Shown here in pieces: positions 34,772 through 45,458 of a DNA stretch of 64,000 bases. The first letter of the stretch is position 1. Each line of letters opens with the position of its first letter. The notes below the pieces were generated by a model. It did no database searches and was not told where the DNA came from. It saw nothing but the letters and a program-made list of their open reading frames with translations. Origin of the DNA: Pseudomonadales bacterium (GTDB lineage: Bacteria > Pseudomonadota > Gammaproteobacteria > Pseudomonadales > Ketobacteraceae); NCBI GenBank assembly GCA_002708905.1, contig PAPM01000038.1, positions 1 to 64,000 on the forward strand. Reading direction: 5' to 3'. The translations under genes were made by a program, and so were the position numbers.

Positions 34772-36292
34772 TTAACCCGCACTTACCTGCTGTGCTGCTT
34801 CTTCCGGAGCTGCCTCATCCAACTTACCAGCAGCAATCATTTCCTTGTAAACCGCCAGTACCGCTTCTTCGATGGGTTCCATGGCATGCTCTCCATTGGG
34901 AATGACCCCTGCGTCTTCCAACAGTGACCAGGGCTCATAGCCGATCTTGGAGCAAAGCACTGCTTCACAGCCCTTCAGCGCCCGGATGCTGCCACTCAAA
35001 GCAGATTCTTTCTCACCACAGGTGTCGCCACCGATGCAGTACTGATCCACTTTGCGATGGCTAATGAAACGAACACCGGCAGGAGACGCTTCATAAATCA
35101 GGAACTCAGTAGCATGCCCAAAATGTTGGTTAATCAAGCCTCCACCACTGGTGGCAACTGCCATCAACGCGGGACGATAGCTGGGATCGATGATATCCTT
35201 GGGTTCAGGGATGCTCACCGCTGCCAGGCGATCACGCTTAGCCTGCTTCTCGTTCAGTTCTTCGATGATGCCTTCATGGACGGCTTTACGGGTTTGCATT
35301 GCGGCGTTGTAATCGATATTCATCTCGGCAATTTTGTCCAGCGTGAATTCCTCACCGCGATCTTCACCCAACAGGCCCACTGCATCCGCACGACACTGAC
35401 GACAATGACGCATCATGTTCATATCGCCGGCACAGGAATCCTGCAGGTCCTGCAATTCTTCAGGTTCAGGACCACGCTGCCCCATCACTCCGTAGAAGGT
35501 GCCGTGTTCTGCTTCGGCGATCAGCGGCATTACGTTATGCAGGAAAGCGCCTTTCTGTTTCACGATGCGGCTGACTTCTTTCAGATGCTCATCATTAACG
35601 CCAGGAATCATTACTGAGTTCACTTTCACCAGGATGCCGCGTTCGGTCAGCATTTCCAGACCCTTCTGCTGTTGATCAATCAGGATCTTGGCGGCTTTCT
35701 TGCCGCGAATTCGCTTGTTGTTCCAGTAAATCCAGGGATAGATTTTTTCACCCACTTCAGGATCAACACAGTTGATGGTGATGGTGACGTGGTCGATGTT
35801 ATGCTTGGCGAGCTCATCCACAGCTTCAGGCAGAGCCAGTCCGTTGGTGGATACACACAGTTTGATATCAGGGGCCTGCTCGCTCAGCATGCGGAAAGTG
35901 CTGAAGGTACGCTCGGGGTTGGCCAGCGGATCACCGGGGCCGGCAATGCCCAATACCGTCATTTGCGGAATGGTGGCCGCCACTGCTTTGGTTTTCATTA
36001 CAGCTTCTTCCGGAGTCAGTAATTCTGACACCACACCGGGACGGGATTCGTTGGAACAATCATACTTACGGTTGCAATAGTGGCACTGAATATTACAAGC
36101 CGGCGCCACGGCTACGTGCATACGAGCGAAGTAGTGATGCGCTTCCTCGGAGTAGCACGGGTGGTTCTGTACTTTCTGTCGAATATCATCCGACAAATGG
36201 CTCATCTGATCATTATCGCTGCCGCAGGATCCTGATACGCAGCTACTTGCTTCACTACTACTCGCTTGCTGATCTAGCACTGTCAGTTCCAT
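34772..36292 (-). CDS. nifB: NifB, radical SAM FeMo-cofactor synthase
   Basis: A 506-residue NifB. It builds NifB-co, the Fe8S9C core of FeMo-cofactor, using S-adenosylmethionine. The radical SAM motif is C66-NIQ-C70-HY-C73. Further cluster cysteines are in the N-terminus (HPCYSEE) and in MRHCRQCRADAVG. From about residue 385 a NifX-type domain follows (VATSGGGLINQHFGHATEFL, then VDQYCIGGDTCGEKESAL). The start at 36292 (MELTVLDQQAS) has GAGGAG 9 bases upstream. It heads the operon nifB-fdxN-nifO-nifQ-rhodanese-grx-bolA-nafY, with a sigma54 promoter 47 bases upstream. Confidence 0.97.
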   Translation of the reverse strand: MELTVLDQQASSSEASSCVSGSCGSDNDQMSHLSDDIRQKVQNHPCYSEEAHHYFARMHVAVAPACNIQCHYCNRKYDCSNESRPGVVSELLTPEEAVMKTKAVAATIPQMTVLGIAGPGDPLANPERTFSTFRMLSEQAPDIKLCVSTNGLALPEAVDELAKHNIDHVTITINCVDPEVGEKIYPWIYWNNKRIRGKKAAKILIDQQQKGLEMLTERGILVKVNSVMIPGVNDEHLKEVSRIVKQKGAFLHNVMPLIAEAEHGTFYGVMGQRGPEPEELQDLQDSCAGDMNMMRHCRQCRADAVGLLGEDRGEEFTLDKIAEMNIDYNAAMQTRKAVHEGIIEELNEKQAKRDRLAAVSIPEPKDIIDPSYRPALMAVATSGGGLINQHFGHATEFLIYEASPAGVRFISHRKVDQYCIGGDTCGEKESALSGSIRALKGCEAVLCSKIGYEPWSLLEDAGVIPNGEHAMEPIEEAVLAVYKEMIAAGKLDEAAPEEAAQQVSAG

Positions 36293-36338
36293 CACGAGAA
36301 CTCCTCTTGCTGTTTCACCCAAAGTGTAATAGCAGGAT

Positions 36339-36354
36339 TGCAATGGCCGTGCCT
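36339..36354 (-). promoter_or_regulatory. Sigma54 promoter of the nifB operon
   Basis: On the minus strand AGGCACGGCCATTGCA: GGCAC-N5-TTGCA, a near-perfect match with GG-N10-GC. Predicted start about 36328. Confidence 0.9.
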
Positions 36355-36405
36355 ACTATTAACCACATGTTTTTACTATTGTTTTTTCATTCCTGGCATG
36401 TGTGT

Positions 36406-36421
36406 TGTGGGCTTTGTTACA
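36406..36421. promoter_or_regulatory. NifA upstream activator site for nifB
   Basis: TGT-N10-ACA (TGTGGGCTTTGTTACA), centred about 85 bases upstream of the predicted nifB start, between nifA and nifB. Confidence 0.7.
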
Positions 36422-36464
36422 ACAAATAGCGGATGGTCGATGTAGGGAATAACACCAACCTGCG

Positions 36465-38045
36465 TCAAATTTTACGCACGTTGATCTTCATGGTTTGTAT
36501 GCGATACGCAATCTGGCGTGGCGTCATGCCTAAGAGGCGCGCCGCTTTGGCCTGAACCCAACCTGCTTGTTCCAACGCCGCAATCAAACGCTCGCGCTCA
36601 TCCATATCCGGATTGTTCAAGTCTACTTCCTGCACCGCATTCGATGACGGCAGAATAGTGGTACCCGCGTAATTGTCGGGCAGGGCAATGACATCGCAAT
36701 CGATGATACCCTCCTCGCTCATCACCGAGGCCCGCTCCAGACAGTTCTCCAGCTGGCGCACGTTGCCGGGCCAATCATAAGCCATCAGCATTCGCACCGC
36801 ATTATCCGTCAGGCGCAGTTCGCGCCCCTGTTGCTTGGCAATCTTGCTGATCAGAAACTTCGAAAGCTCCGGCACGTCCACCAGCCGTTCGCGCAGGGCT
36901 GGAATCCGTATCGCCATCACATTGAGTCGATAATAAAGATCTTCGCGAAACTTACCTTTCTCCACTTCCGCTTCCAGGTTCCGGTTGGTGGCCGCAACAA
37001 TACGCACATCCACTTTAATAGTCTGTCCGCCGCCCACACGCTCCAGTTCACCTTCCTGCAGCACGCGCAGCAGCTTCGCCTGGAACATGGGAGAGATTTC
37101 ACCGATCTCGTCCAGGAACAAGGTACCACCATCGGCTTGCTCAAAACGCCCTTTGCGCTGCTTCACCGCGTTGGTGAAAGCGCCTTTTTCATGGCCGAAC
37201 AATTCTGATTCCAACAAGGTTTCCGGCAAAGAAGCACAGTTCAAACGTACAAAACGGTTGTGTGCGCGGGGCGAGTTGTAATGGATCGCGCTGGAAATCA
37301 ATTCCTTACCGGTACCGGATTCACCCAGAATCAATACCGTGCTGTCCCACTTGGCAACCCGGCGCACCTGATCAAACACCTGGCGCATTCCCTCGGAATG
37401 TCCCACCACCATATTTTCGAAGCCGTATTTGCCGCGCACCTCACGACGCAGCTCATCCCGCTCACTGGCAATGGTCTGACCTTTCTCAACATTTACCAGG
37501 AGGCGCACAGTCTGCGACAAGAGATCGGCAACAGCTTCCATAAAAGCCGTACGCTCCGGCAAATAATCATCCGCCGGCACATCCGGTTGCGCTGCCAATA
37601 CGCCGATAGCAGAACCATCCCCGCCACGAATCGGCACACCAATAAAAGGAAGCTCCAAATCATAAAGTGCCAGGCGATCCAGGAATCTGGGTTCTGAAGA
37701 AATGCGTCCCAGCACAATGGAGGTATTGTGTTGCAGGATACGACCGACAATGCCCTCCCCCGCCTGGTAGCGCACACCTGAAGAGGCTTTACTGACCGAT
37801 TCCGATTCGCTGTACAACGCACCTACCTGCAACACGGCATGATCCGGGTCCGACAGGGTAATCACACCATGCAGCAGTCCACTTTCCTTATGTAGTACAG
37901 CCAGAATACCATCCAGGGTTTCTTCTATATTTTTGGCCCGGCATAGAATCTGTGAAATATGGCACAACGCTTTGAACTGTCGCTCCACCAACTCGGCGCG
38001 ACTTCCAACACTTAATCCACGCTTGGTCACAATTGACGTATTCAT
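36465..38045 (-). CDS. nifA: NifA, sigma54-dependent nif activator
   Basis: A 526-residue enhancer-binding protein that switches on the nif promoters. Residues about 25-185 are a GAF domain, about 210-445 the AAA+ domain (Walker A GESGTGKE at 241-248, Walker B LFLDEIGE near 309-316), and 485-526 the DNA-binding Fis-type helix-turn-helix (AARLLGMTPRQIAYRI). The usual sigma54-contact loop GAFTGA reads GAFTNA (residues 288-293). There is no Cys-rich linker between AAA+ and HTH, so oxygen control should come through NifL, encoded just upstream. It is 19 bases after nifL. Confidence 0.96.
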   Translation of the reverse strand: MNTSIVTKRGLSVGSRAELVERQFKALCHISQILCRAKNIEETLDGILAVLHKESGLLHGVITLSDPDHAVLQVGALYSESESVSKASSGVRYQAGEGIVGRILQHNTSIVLGRISSEPRFLDRLALYDLELPFIGVPIRGGDGSAIGVLAAQPDVPADDYLPERTAFMEAVADLLSQTVRLLVNVEKGQTIASERDELRREVRGKYGFENMVVGHSEGMRQVFDQVRRVAKWDSTVLILGESGTGKELISSAIHYNSPRAHNRFVRLNCASLPETLLESELFGHEKGAFTNAVKQRKGRFEQADGGTLFLDEIGEISPMFQAKLLRVLQEGELERVGGGQTIKVDVRIVAATNRNLEAEVEKGKFREDLYYRLNVMAIRIPALRERLVDVPELSKFLISKIAKQQGRELRLTDNAVRMLMAYDWPGNVRQLENCLERASVMSEEGIIDCDVIALPDNYAGTTILPSSNAVQEVDLNNPDMDERERLIAALEQAGWVQAKAARLLGMTPRQIAYRIQTMKINVRKI

Positions 38046-38064
38046 TGACTACTCTCGCTGTCCT

Positions 38065-39639
<1,575 letters not shown>

Positions 39640-39699
39640 TCACCCCGAACGGCACCACCGCACCGTTATTTCAGTATCAATGCTGTGTAAAGTGGTAAG

Positions 39700-39715
39700 A
39701 GCAAAATGCGTGCCG
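39700..39715 (-). promoter_or_regulatory. Sigma54 promoter of nifLA
   Basis: On the minus strand CGGCACGCATTTTGCT: GGCAC-N5-TTGCT, exact spacing. Predicted start about 39689, about 53 bases before the nifL ATG. Confidence 0.85.
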
Positions 39716-39766
39716 CCCGCAAAAATGCCGTAACTACAGGCTTTTGTAGGATACCTTTGTCACATT

Positions 39767-39782
39767 TGTTGCAAATGCGACA
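39767..39782. promoter_or_regulatory. NifA activator site, nifLA/rnf region, box 1
   Basis: TGT-N10-ACA (TGTTGCAAATGCGACA). Its centre is about 85 bases upstream of the nifLA start and about 195 from the rnf start. Confidence 0.75.
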
Positions 39783-39810
39783 AACCGGCTTTGACCCGGA
39801 TCAATACATT

Positions 39811-39826
39811 TGTAAGAAAAGCGACA
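39811..39826. promoter_or_regulatory. NifA activator site, nifLA/rnf region, box 2
   Basis: TGT-N10-ACA (TGTAAGAAAAGCGACA), centred about 150 bases upstream of the predicted rnfA start and about 130 from that of nifLA. Confidence 0.75.
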
Positions 39827-39944
39827 AACCCGAAAAAACTGGCATGCACTAATGATGTGCGGCTCGCCCCACATCAATATTTCACGGGCGCTGGGCACAT
39901 AGTTGGGTTAGGAAAATAACCGTTTCATTGTCGCGTTTTTTCCA

Positions 39945-39960
39945 TGGCATACATCGTGCA
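39945..39960 (+). promoter_or_regulatory. Sigma54 promoter of rnfABCDGEH
   Basis: TGGCATACATCGTGCA: GG-N10-GC exact, one mismatch in each half to TGGCACN5TTGCA. Predicted start about 39971, 67 bases before the rnfA ATG. Confidence 0.85.
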
Positions 39961-40037
39961 ATCTCCCCTGAAACCCGGGTTTAGTCGCAACAAATACGAC
40001 AAAACCATCAATTCCAGTTAATTTCGGGCGAAGGATT

Positions 40038-40610
40038 ATGGATTACCTGCTTCTCTTTATCAGCACCGTCCTGGTCAACAATATTGTCCTGGTGAAATTC
40101 CTGGGGCTCTGTCCTTTGATGGGAGTGTCCAATAATTTGAGCGCGGCCTTTGGTATGGGGCTGGCGACCACCTTCGTGTTAACACTTTCCGCCCTGGCCA
40201 GCTGGATCATCGAACACCTGTTGCTGGTGCCGCTGAACATCGAATTTCTGCGTATTCTTTCTTTCATCCTGATCATTGCCGCCGTTGTTCAGTTCACGGA
40301 AGCGGTCGTGCGAAAAACCAGTCCTCTATTACACAAAAACCTGGGCGTATTCCTGCCACTGATCACCACCAATTGTGCCGTACTGGGTGTCGCCCTGCTA
40401 AACGTGCGGGAAGAATACAGCCTGGTTCAGAGCCTGGTGTTCGGCATGGGTTCCGCCTTGGGCTTTTCCATTGTCATGGTTATTTTTGCAGGCCTGAGAG
40501 AGCGTATTGCCCTGGCCAATGTGCCGGAAACCTTTGCCGGCACGCCCGTGAGTCTGATCACAGCAGGCTTGCTCTCTTTGGTGTTTATGGGTTTCAGCGG
40601 AATGATTTAA
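40038..40610 (+). CDS. rnfA: Rnf complex subunit A
   Basis: A 190-residue inner-membrane protein with six hydrophobic helices. The conserved opening [20 protein letters not shown] and [12 protein letters not shown], with the Cys that shares a membrane 2Fe-2S cluster with RnfE, are present. [12 protein letters not shown] carries the second such Cys. Rnf couples electron flow between NADH and ferredoxin or flavodoxin to ion movement. In diazotrophs it runs toward reduced ferredoxin for nitrogenase. It is the first gene of rnfABCDGEH, driven by a sigma54 promoter, so this is the nif-dedicated copy. Confidence 0.96.
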   Translation: MDYLLLFISTVLVNNIVLVKFLGLCPLMGVSNNLSAAFGMGLATTFVLTLSALASWIIEHLLLVPLNIEFLRILSFILIIAAVVQFTEAVVRKTSPLLHKNLGVFLPLITTNCAVLGVALLNVREEYSLVQSLVFGMGSALGFSIVMVIFAGLRERIALANVPETFAGTPVSLITAGLLSLVFMGFSGMI

Positions 40611-40620
40611 GGAGACCGAG

Positions 40621-41145
40621 ATGTTTGTTGCCACACTAGTTTTGACTGCGCTGGGTTTACTGTTGGGATGGTTGCTGGGACTGGCGGCCAAAGTATTTGC
40701 CGTGGAAGAAAACCCTATCGTCAATGAAGTAGAAGCGCTGCTGCCCGGAAGCCAATGCGGCCAATGCGGCTTTCCTGGTTGCAGCGCGGCAGCCGAAGCC
40801 ATGGTGGAAGGTACTGCTGCTGTGAATTGCTGCCCTCCCGGCGGTCGCGCGCTCACTGAGACGCTGGCTGAACTGTTGAATGTGGATTTGAATTCCCTGG
40901 GTGATGCTCCTGTACCTCAACTGGCCACCATCGACGATACCCTGTGTACCGGCTGTACCAAGTGCTACAAGGCATGCCCTACCGATGCCATCGTCGGTGC
41001 CACCCGGCAGATCCACGCTGTGATCAGCAAAGCCTGTACCGGTTGTTCCAAGTGTAAAGACGTGTGCCCGGAAGATTGTATTTCCCTGAACCCGGAACCC
41101 GTCACCCTGAACAACTGGCACTGGACCAAACCAGAGGCGGCTTGA
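40621..41145 (+). CDS. rnfB: Rnf complex ferredoxin subunit B
   Basis: A 174-residue RnfB. An N-terminal helix (LVLTALGLLLGWLLGLAAKV) is followed by a 4Fe-4S domain with GSQCGQCGFPGCSAAAEA and a later CC, then two ferredoxin motifs, CTGCTKCYKACPTDAIVG and CTGCSKCKDVCPEDCISL. It is the short form without the further ferredoxin repeats of clostridial RnfB. It probably docks soluble ferredoxin at the cytoplasmic face. GGAGA lies 6 bases before the ATG, 10 bases after rnfA. Confidence 0.96.
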   Translation: MFVATLVLTALGLLLGWLLGLAAKVFAVEENPIVNEVEALLPGSQCGQCGFPGCSAAAEAMVEGTAAVNCCPPGGRALTETLAELLNVDLNSLGDAPVPQLATIDDTLCTGCTKCYKACPTDAIVGATRQIHAVISKACTGCSKCKDVCPEDCISLNPEPVTLNNWHWTKPEAA

Positions 41146-41147
41146 TC

Positions 41148-42626
41148 ATGTTCAGCTTACCTATTCGCGGCAGCCGGGGTGGCGTCCATCCCGAAACCAA
41201 AAAGGATCTGACGGCAGAGCGGTCTATCCTCACCCAATTGCCACTGCCCAAGAAAATTTACCTGCCGCTGTCGCAGCACGCCGGTGTCGAATCCCGACCC
41301 CAGGTGCAAGTGGGCGACAAAGTATTGAAAGGTCAGTTGGTGGCCCGTTCCGGTGGTTCGTTGTCAGCCAACCTGCACGCTCCGACCTCGGGAACTGTGG
41401 TTGCCATTGAGCCCATTGTGGCCCCTCATCCCTCCGGCTTGCCGGCGGTAGCCATCGTCATTGAAAGTGATGGCGAAGACCAATGGATGGAATTGCCCAC
41501 GCTGGACGACCCGCTGGCGCTTAGCCCGGATGAGTTGGCGGATAGGGTGGAGGAAGCCGGCATCGTCGGTATGGGCGGTGCCATATTTCCCGCCGCAGTG
41601 AAATTACGCCAGGGCCGACGCTTTGAGATCAAAACCCTGATCATTAATGGCAGCGAATGCGAACCCTATCTCACCTGTGACGATCGCCTGATGCAGGAGC
41701 GTGCAGAAGCCATCATCGACGGCACCCGCATGATTCGTCATATTATTGAAGCCTACGAAGTTATTATTGCCATTGAAGACAACAAACCCGATGCCACAGC
41801 CGCGCTACGCAAAGCTGCCGCAGGCCACGGCATGATTGAAGTCCGCAATGTACCCACCCAATATCCCATGGGTTCTGCCAAGCAACTGATCCAGGCAGTG
41901 ACCGGCAAAGAAGTTCCCGCCGGGGCACGCAGTAACGACATCGGTGTGCTGGTACATAACGTCGGTACCGTGTTTGCGATTCATCAGGCACTGCGTTTCG
42001 GCCGCCCTCTGATTTCCCGAATCGTCACGGTCAGCGGCGGCTGTGTGAAATCACCCCACAACGTGGAAGCATTAATCGGCACCCCGGTGCGGGAAATCAT
42101 CCAGGCCTGTGGTGGACTCAACAACACTCCTGCACGCCTGTTGATGGGCGGCCCCATGATGGGCCAGATCATTCCTTCCATCGACAGTCCTGTTATTAAA
42201 GGCACCACCGGTGTTCTGGCATTAACCAAACAGGAGGTGAACGAACACGTTCCTTCTCCCTGTATTCGCTGCAGCCGTTGTGTGGACGCCTGCCCCATGG
42301 GACTGGTCCCCCTGGAAATGGCCAAGCATTCCAAGGTGGATGACTTCGACAACGCTCAGGAATACGGATTGCGTGATTGCATCCTGTGTGGTTCCTGTGC
42401 CTATGTTTGCCCGTCTCATATTCCTCTGGTGCAATTCTTTGAATACGCCAAGGGTGAAATGAAAGAACGCCGTAACAGTGAAAGCAAATCGGAATATACC
42501 AAACGCTTAACCGAACAGCGCAACGAACGGGTGGAACGGGAAAAGGCCGCTAAACTGGCGGCGAAAAAAGCGAAGAAGAAAAAGACCTCCCGCAAAGCTG
42601 AATCGGAGGAGTCTGCTGAATCATGA
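41148..42626 (+). CDS. rnfC: Rnf complex NADH-binding subunit C
   Basis: A 492-residue RnfC. It carries the NADH/FMN-binding region resembling the 51-kDa subunit of complex I (GIVGMGGAIFPAAVKLRQG, NGSECEPYLTCDDRLM) and two C-terminal 4Fe-4S motifs, CIRCSRCVDACPMGLVP and CILCGSCAYVCPSHIPLV. The last ~60 residues are a highly charged Lys/Glu helix, common in gammaproteobacterial RnfC but short here. The start is set at 41148 (MFSLPIRGSRGG), after GAGGCGG, rather than at the in-frame ATG at 41064 inside rnfB. Its stop overlaps rnfD (ATGA). Confidence 0.95.
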   Translation: MFSLPIRGSRGGVHPETKKDLTAERSILTQLPLPKKIYLPLSQHAGVESRPQVQVGDKVLKGQLVARSGGSLSANLHAPTSGTVVAIEPIVAPHPSGLPAVAIVIESDGEDQWMELPTLDDPLALSPDELADRVEEAGIVGMGGAIFPAAVKLRQGRRFEIKTLIINGSECEPYLTCDDRLMQERAEAIIDGTRMIRHIIEAYEVIIAIEDNKPDATAALRKAAAGHGMIEVRNVPTQYPMGSAKQLIQAVTGKEVPAGARSNDIGVLVHNVGTVFAIHQALRFGRPLISRIVTVSGGCVKSPHNVEALIGTPVREIIQACGGLNNTPARLLMGGPMMGQIIPSIDSPVIKGTTGVLALTKQEVNEHVPSPCIRCSRCVDACPMGLVPLEMAKHSKVDDFDNAQEYGLRDCILCGSCAYVCPSHIPLVQFFEYAKGEMKERRNSESKSEYTKRLTEQRNERVEREKAAKLAAKKAKKKKTSRKAESEESAES

Positions 42627-43714
42627 ACGCCCATAACGAAGTGGCGCATCGCGCTGCACCCTATGCTCATGACCGTTCCAGTGTTAATCGCATCATGCTG
42701 CAGGTATGTCTGGCGTTGACGCCGGCCACTTTATACGGCTTTTATCTGTTCGGGATTCCTGCCCTGCTGACGTTTCTCAGCATCTGCCTGGCGGCCATTG
42801 CCACCGAAGCCCTTTGTCTGTGGCTACAGGGACAGTCGATCACCCGCGTGCAGGATGCCTCTGCATTACTTACCGGCTGGTTGCTCGCCATGAGCATGCC
42901 CCCCTGGTCACCCTGGTGGCTGTGTCTTGGCGCCGGATTTTTTGCCATTGCCATCGGTAAACACATCTACGGCGGTATCGGGCAGAACGTATTTAATCCG
43001 GCGATGTTGGCGCGGGTGGCTCTCCTTATCTCCTTCCCTGTACACATGACCACTTGGGTGCATATACATCCTCTAGGTAGCGAATCAGCCCCCGGTTTAT
43101 TCCAGTCGCTGGGGATCTTCCTGCAACTACAACCGATTCCGGATGGGTACACCGGCGCCACCTTACTGGGTGCCGCCAAGGCCGCAGCGAATGGTGGCGG
43201 CTCCATAGCAGAGCTGGTGGCAACGGATTATTCCCTGGCGCAGGCCTTTGTGGGCCAAACCATGGGCAGCCTGGGAGAAACATCAGAGCTGCTGGTATTG
43301 GCGGGTGGACTCTGGCTGCTCAAGAACCGCGTTATCAGCTGGCACATTCCTGTCGCCATGTTAGTGAGCACGCTATTGCTGGCAGGACTGTTCTACATGG
43401 TGAGCCACGAACAATACCTGAGTCCCTGGTACCACCTGACTTCCGGCGGCGTCATGCTGGGTGCGTTTTTCATCGCCACCGATTACGTTACTTCGCCTTC
43501 CAGCGCCACCGGCAAGCTGATCTTTGGCGCAGGCTGTGGCGCGGTCATGTACGTGATTCGCGCCTGGGGCGGTTTCCCCGAGGCAGTGGGCTTCGCCGTG
43601 CTCTTCATGAATGCACTGACCCCGCTGATCGATCGGATACTGAAGCCTCGCGCCTATGGCCGCGATCACCGTGGTAATCCCATTAAAAACGTCAGCGCCC
43701 GCAAGGTCTCATAG
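42623..43714 (+). CDS. rnfD: Rnf complex membrane subunit D
   Basis: A 363-residue membrane protein of the RnfD/NqrB family with about nine to ten helices. The covalent-flavin site is GYTGATLLGAAKA near residue 175, where the Thr of TGAT carries FMN in the family. GGIGQNVFNPAMLARV and TDYVTSPSSATGKLIFG are conserved loops. It forms part of the ion-translocating core with RnfA and RnfE. It starts within the rnfC stop by a 4-base overlap and is followed after 8 bases by rnfG. Confidence 0.95.
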   Translation: MNAHNEVAHRAAPYAHDRSSVNRIMLQVCLALTPATLYGFYLFGIPALLTFLSICLAAIATEALCLWLQGQSITRVQDASALLTGWLLAMSMPPWSPWWLCLGAGFFAIAIGKHIYGGIGQNVFNPAMLARVALLISFPVHMTTWVHIHPLGSESAPGLFQSLGIFLQLQPIPDGYTGATLLGAAKAAANGGGSIAELVATDYSLAQAFVGQTMGSLGETSELLVLAGGLWLLKNRVISWHIPVAMLVSTLLLAGLFYMVSHEQYLSPWYHLTSGGVMLGAFFIATDYVTSPSSATGKLIFGAGCGAVMYVIRAWGGFPEAVGFAVLFMNALTPLIDRILKPRAYGRDHRGNPIKNVSARKVS

Positions 43715-43722
43715 GGGGAATC

Positions 43723-44388
43723 ATGGCAACTGTACTGAACCCAACCTATCGCACCCGCCTGGGCTATCAGGCCGCTCTGCTTGGCGGTATGTGCTACTTA
43801 ATGAGTATGTTGCTGATCGGCGGTAACACCGCCACCCATGAGCTGATCGACGAGCATGTACTCAATGACAAACTGGCGTTGCTGGCTCAGGTTATGCCTG
43901 CCTCCATGTATGACAACGATCCCATTGCGGACAGCCAACTGATTACCGACAGCGAACATTTCAAAGCCCCCATTGAAGTGCTACCGGCCCGCATGGGCAA
44001 TGAATTTGCCGGAGTGGCACTCAACATCACCGTGCAGGGTTGGGGCGGTCCGTTGAACTTTATCATGGCCATGGATGCCGGTGGCGAAATACTCGGCGTG
44101 CGGGTGATTACCCATAAGGAAACACCGGGACTGGCGGACAAAATTGAGCTGGACAAAGATGACTGGATCACCAGCTTCGACGGCAAGTCATTGGCCAATA
44201 CCAGTCACATCCAGTGGGCCGTCAAGAAAGACAACGGTGAGTTTGATCAATTTACCGGTGCCACCATCACACCCCGCGCCGTCGTCAGTGGCGTGTATCG
44301 CGGATTGCAGTTTTATCAGCAATGGCATCAGCAGCAAAGTACTGCCCAAAGCACCGCCGTGGCTAAAGCCGAGGAGTCCGGATCATGA
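43723..44388 (+). CDS. rnfG: Rnf complex FMN-binding subunit G
   Basis: A 221-residue RnfG. One N-terminal membrane anchor (about 12-32) is followed by a periplasmic FMN-binding domain. The covalent FMN motif is [15 protein letters not shown], with Thr in S/TGATx[19 protein letters not shown] is the conserved preceding block. The flavin transferase ApbE needed to attach FMN is not in this window. The stop overlaps rnfE by 4 bases. Confidence 0.95.
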   Translation: MATVLNPTYRTRLGYQAALLGGMCYLMSMLLIGGNTATHELIDEHVLNDKLALLAQVMPASMYDNDPIADSQLITDSEHFKAPIEVLPARMGNEFAGVALNITVQGWGGPLNFIMAMDAGGEILGVRVITHKETPGLADKIELDKDDWITSFDGKSLANTSHIQWAVKKDNGEFDQFTGATITPRAVVSGVYRGLQFYQQWHQQQSTAQSTAVAKAEESGS

Positions 44389-45086
44389 GCGAAGCCTCCA
44401 CCCCCAAACCACCATCGTATTCCACCATTTTCCGGGATGGCCTGTGGGACAACAATGTGGCCATGGGTCAGATGCTGGGGTTATGCCCTCTGCTGGCCGT
44501 CACTACCAGCGCCACCAACGGACTGGGTATGGGCATCGCCACCCTGGCCGTTTTGCTTCTGACCAACACCCTGGTTTCCATTATTCGCGGCATCGTAACG
44601 CCTCAGGTACGCATCCCTGTATTCATCGTACTCATCGCATCTGTGGTCACACTGGTGGACATGGCAATTAATGCCTGGATGCACGAACTCTACAAAGTAC
44701 TGGGCTTGTTTATCGCATTGATTGTTACCAACTGCGCCATCTTCGGCCGGGTGGAAGCCTTCGCCTCCAAGCAACCTATATTACCCGCCATGGCGGATGC
44801 TTTCGCCATGGGCATCGGCTTCACCTGGGTGCTGGTTGCCATTGGAGCCATGCGCGAAATTCTGGGCAGCGGCACCTTGTTTGCCCACGCCTCTTTATTA
44901 TTGGGAGAAAGCTTTACCTGGCTTGAGATGACAGTCATACCGGATTTCTCCGGCATTCTGTTATCCATCCTGCCGCCGGGCGCCTTTATGGCCCTGGGCT
45001 TTTTGATTGCCATCAAGCGATTGATCGATCGCTGGGCCAAAGCGCGTCAGGAAAGGGCCGCCATGGCTGGTCTGGTTACTGAGTAA
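44385..45086 (+). CDS. rnfE: Rnf complex membrane subunit E
   Basis: A 233-residue six-helix protein, homologous to RnfA in opposite membrane orientation. It has the matching sequences [20 protein letters not shown] and [17 protein letters not shown], each with the Cys that helps hold the central iron-sulfur cluster. The C-terminal extension ends in a charged helix ([15 protein letters not shown]). It is translated with rnfG through ATGA. Confidence 0.95.
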   Translation: MSEASTPKPPSYSTIFRDGLWDNNVAMGQMLGLCPLLAVTTSATNGLGMGIATLAVLLLTNTLVSIIRGIVTPQVRIPVFIVLIASVVTLVDMAINAWMHELYKVLGLFIALIVTNCAIFGRVEAFASKQPILPAMADAFAMGIGFTWVLVAIGAMREILGSGTLFAHASLLLGESFTWLEMTVIPDFSGILLSILPPGAFMALGFLIAIKRLIDRWAKARQERAAMAGLVTE

Positions 45087-45112
45087 TTAACAATGTCTAC
45101 GGAGGTCACAAC

Positions 45113-45373
45113 ATGCAAGTAAGCATCGCATATGTGGGCACCTTGGCCCATTCCTGGCTGGAACTCCAAGTAGATGACAGCTGTACAGTCGCCGATGCCA
45201 TCGAGAAATCGGGGCTGTTGCAACAATTCCCTGAAATCGACCTGAAGAAAAACAAAGTCGGCATCTATGGCAAGTTCGCCAAACTGGATAATCCGCTGCA
45301 GGATGGCGACCGGGTTGAAATATATCGCCCCATCACCCGTGTACTGGATGAAGACGATGACGATGACGATTGA
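45113..45373 (+). CDS. rnfH: RnfH-family ubiquitin-fold protein
   Basis: An 86-residue RnfH. The beta-grasp fold shows in [50 protein letters not shown] and [13 protein letters not shown]. It ends in nine acidic residues out of ten (DEDDDDDD), longer than usual. It is the last gene of the rnf operon and is needed for nitrogenase activity in Rhodobacter in published work, though its action is unknown. GGAGG lies 9 bases before the ATG. No clear terminator follows. Confidence 0.93.
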   Translation: MQVSIAYVGTLAHSWLELQVDDSCTVADAIEKSGLLQQFPEIDLKKNKVGIYGKFAKLDNPLQDGDRVEIYRPITRVLDEDDDDDD

Positions 45374-45458
45374 TGACCAGGGCTGTGTAGTCGCTTAGCG
45401 AATGGCGCAAAAGGTAACCGGGCTAACAACTCGCTGCTGTTAAAGCAATATAGATTTG

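Noticed and set aside
41064-41147. Earlier in-frame start for rnfC
   Set aside because: It lies within rnfB and lacks a ribosome site; the ATG at 41148 has GAGGCGG and the family's usual N-terminus.
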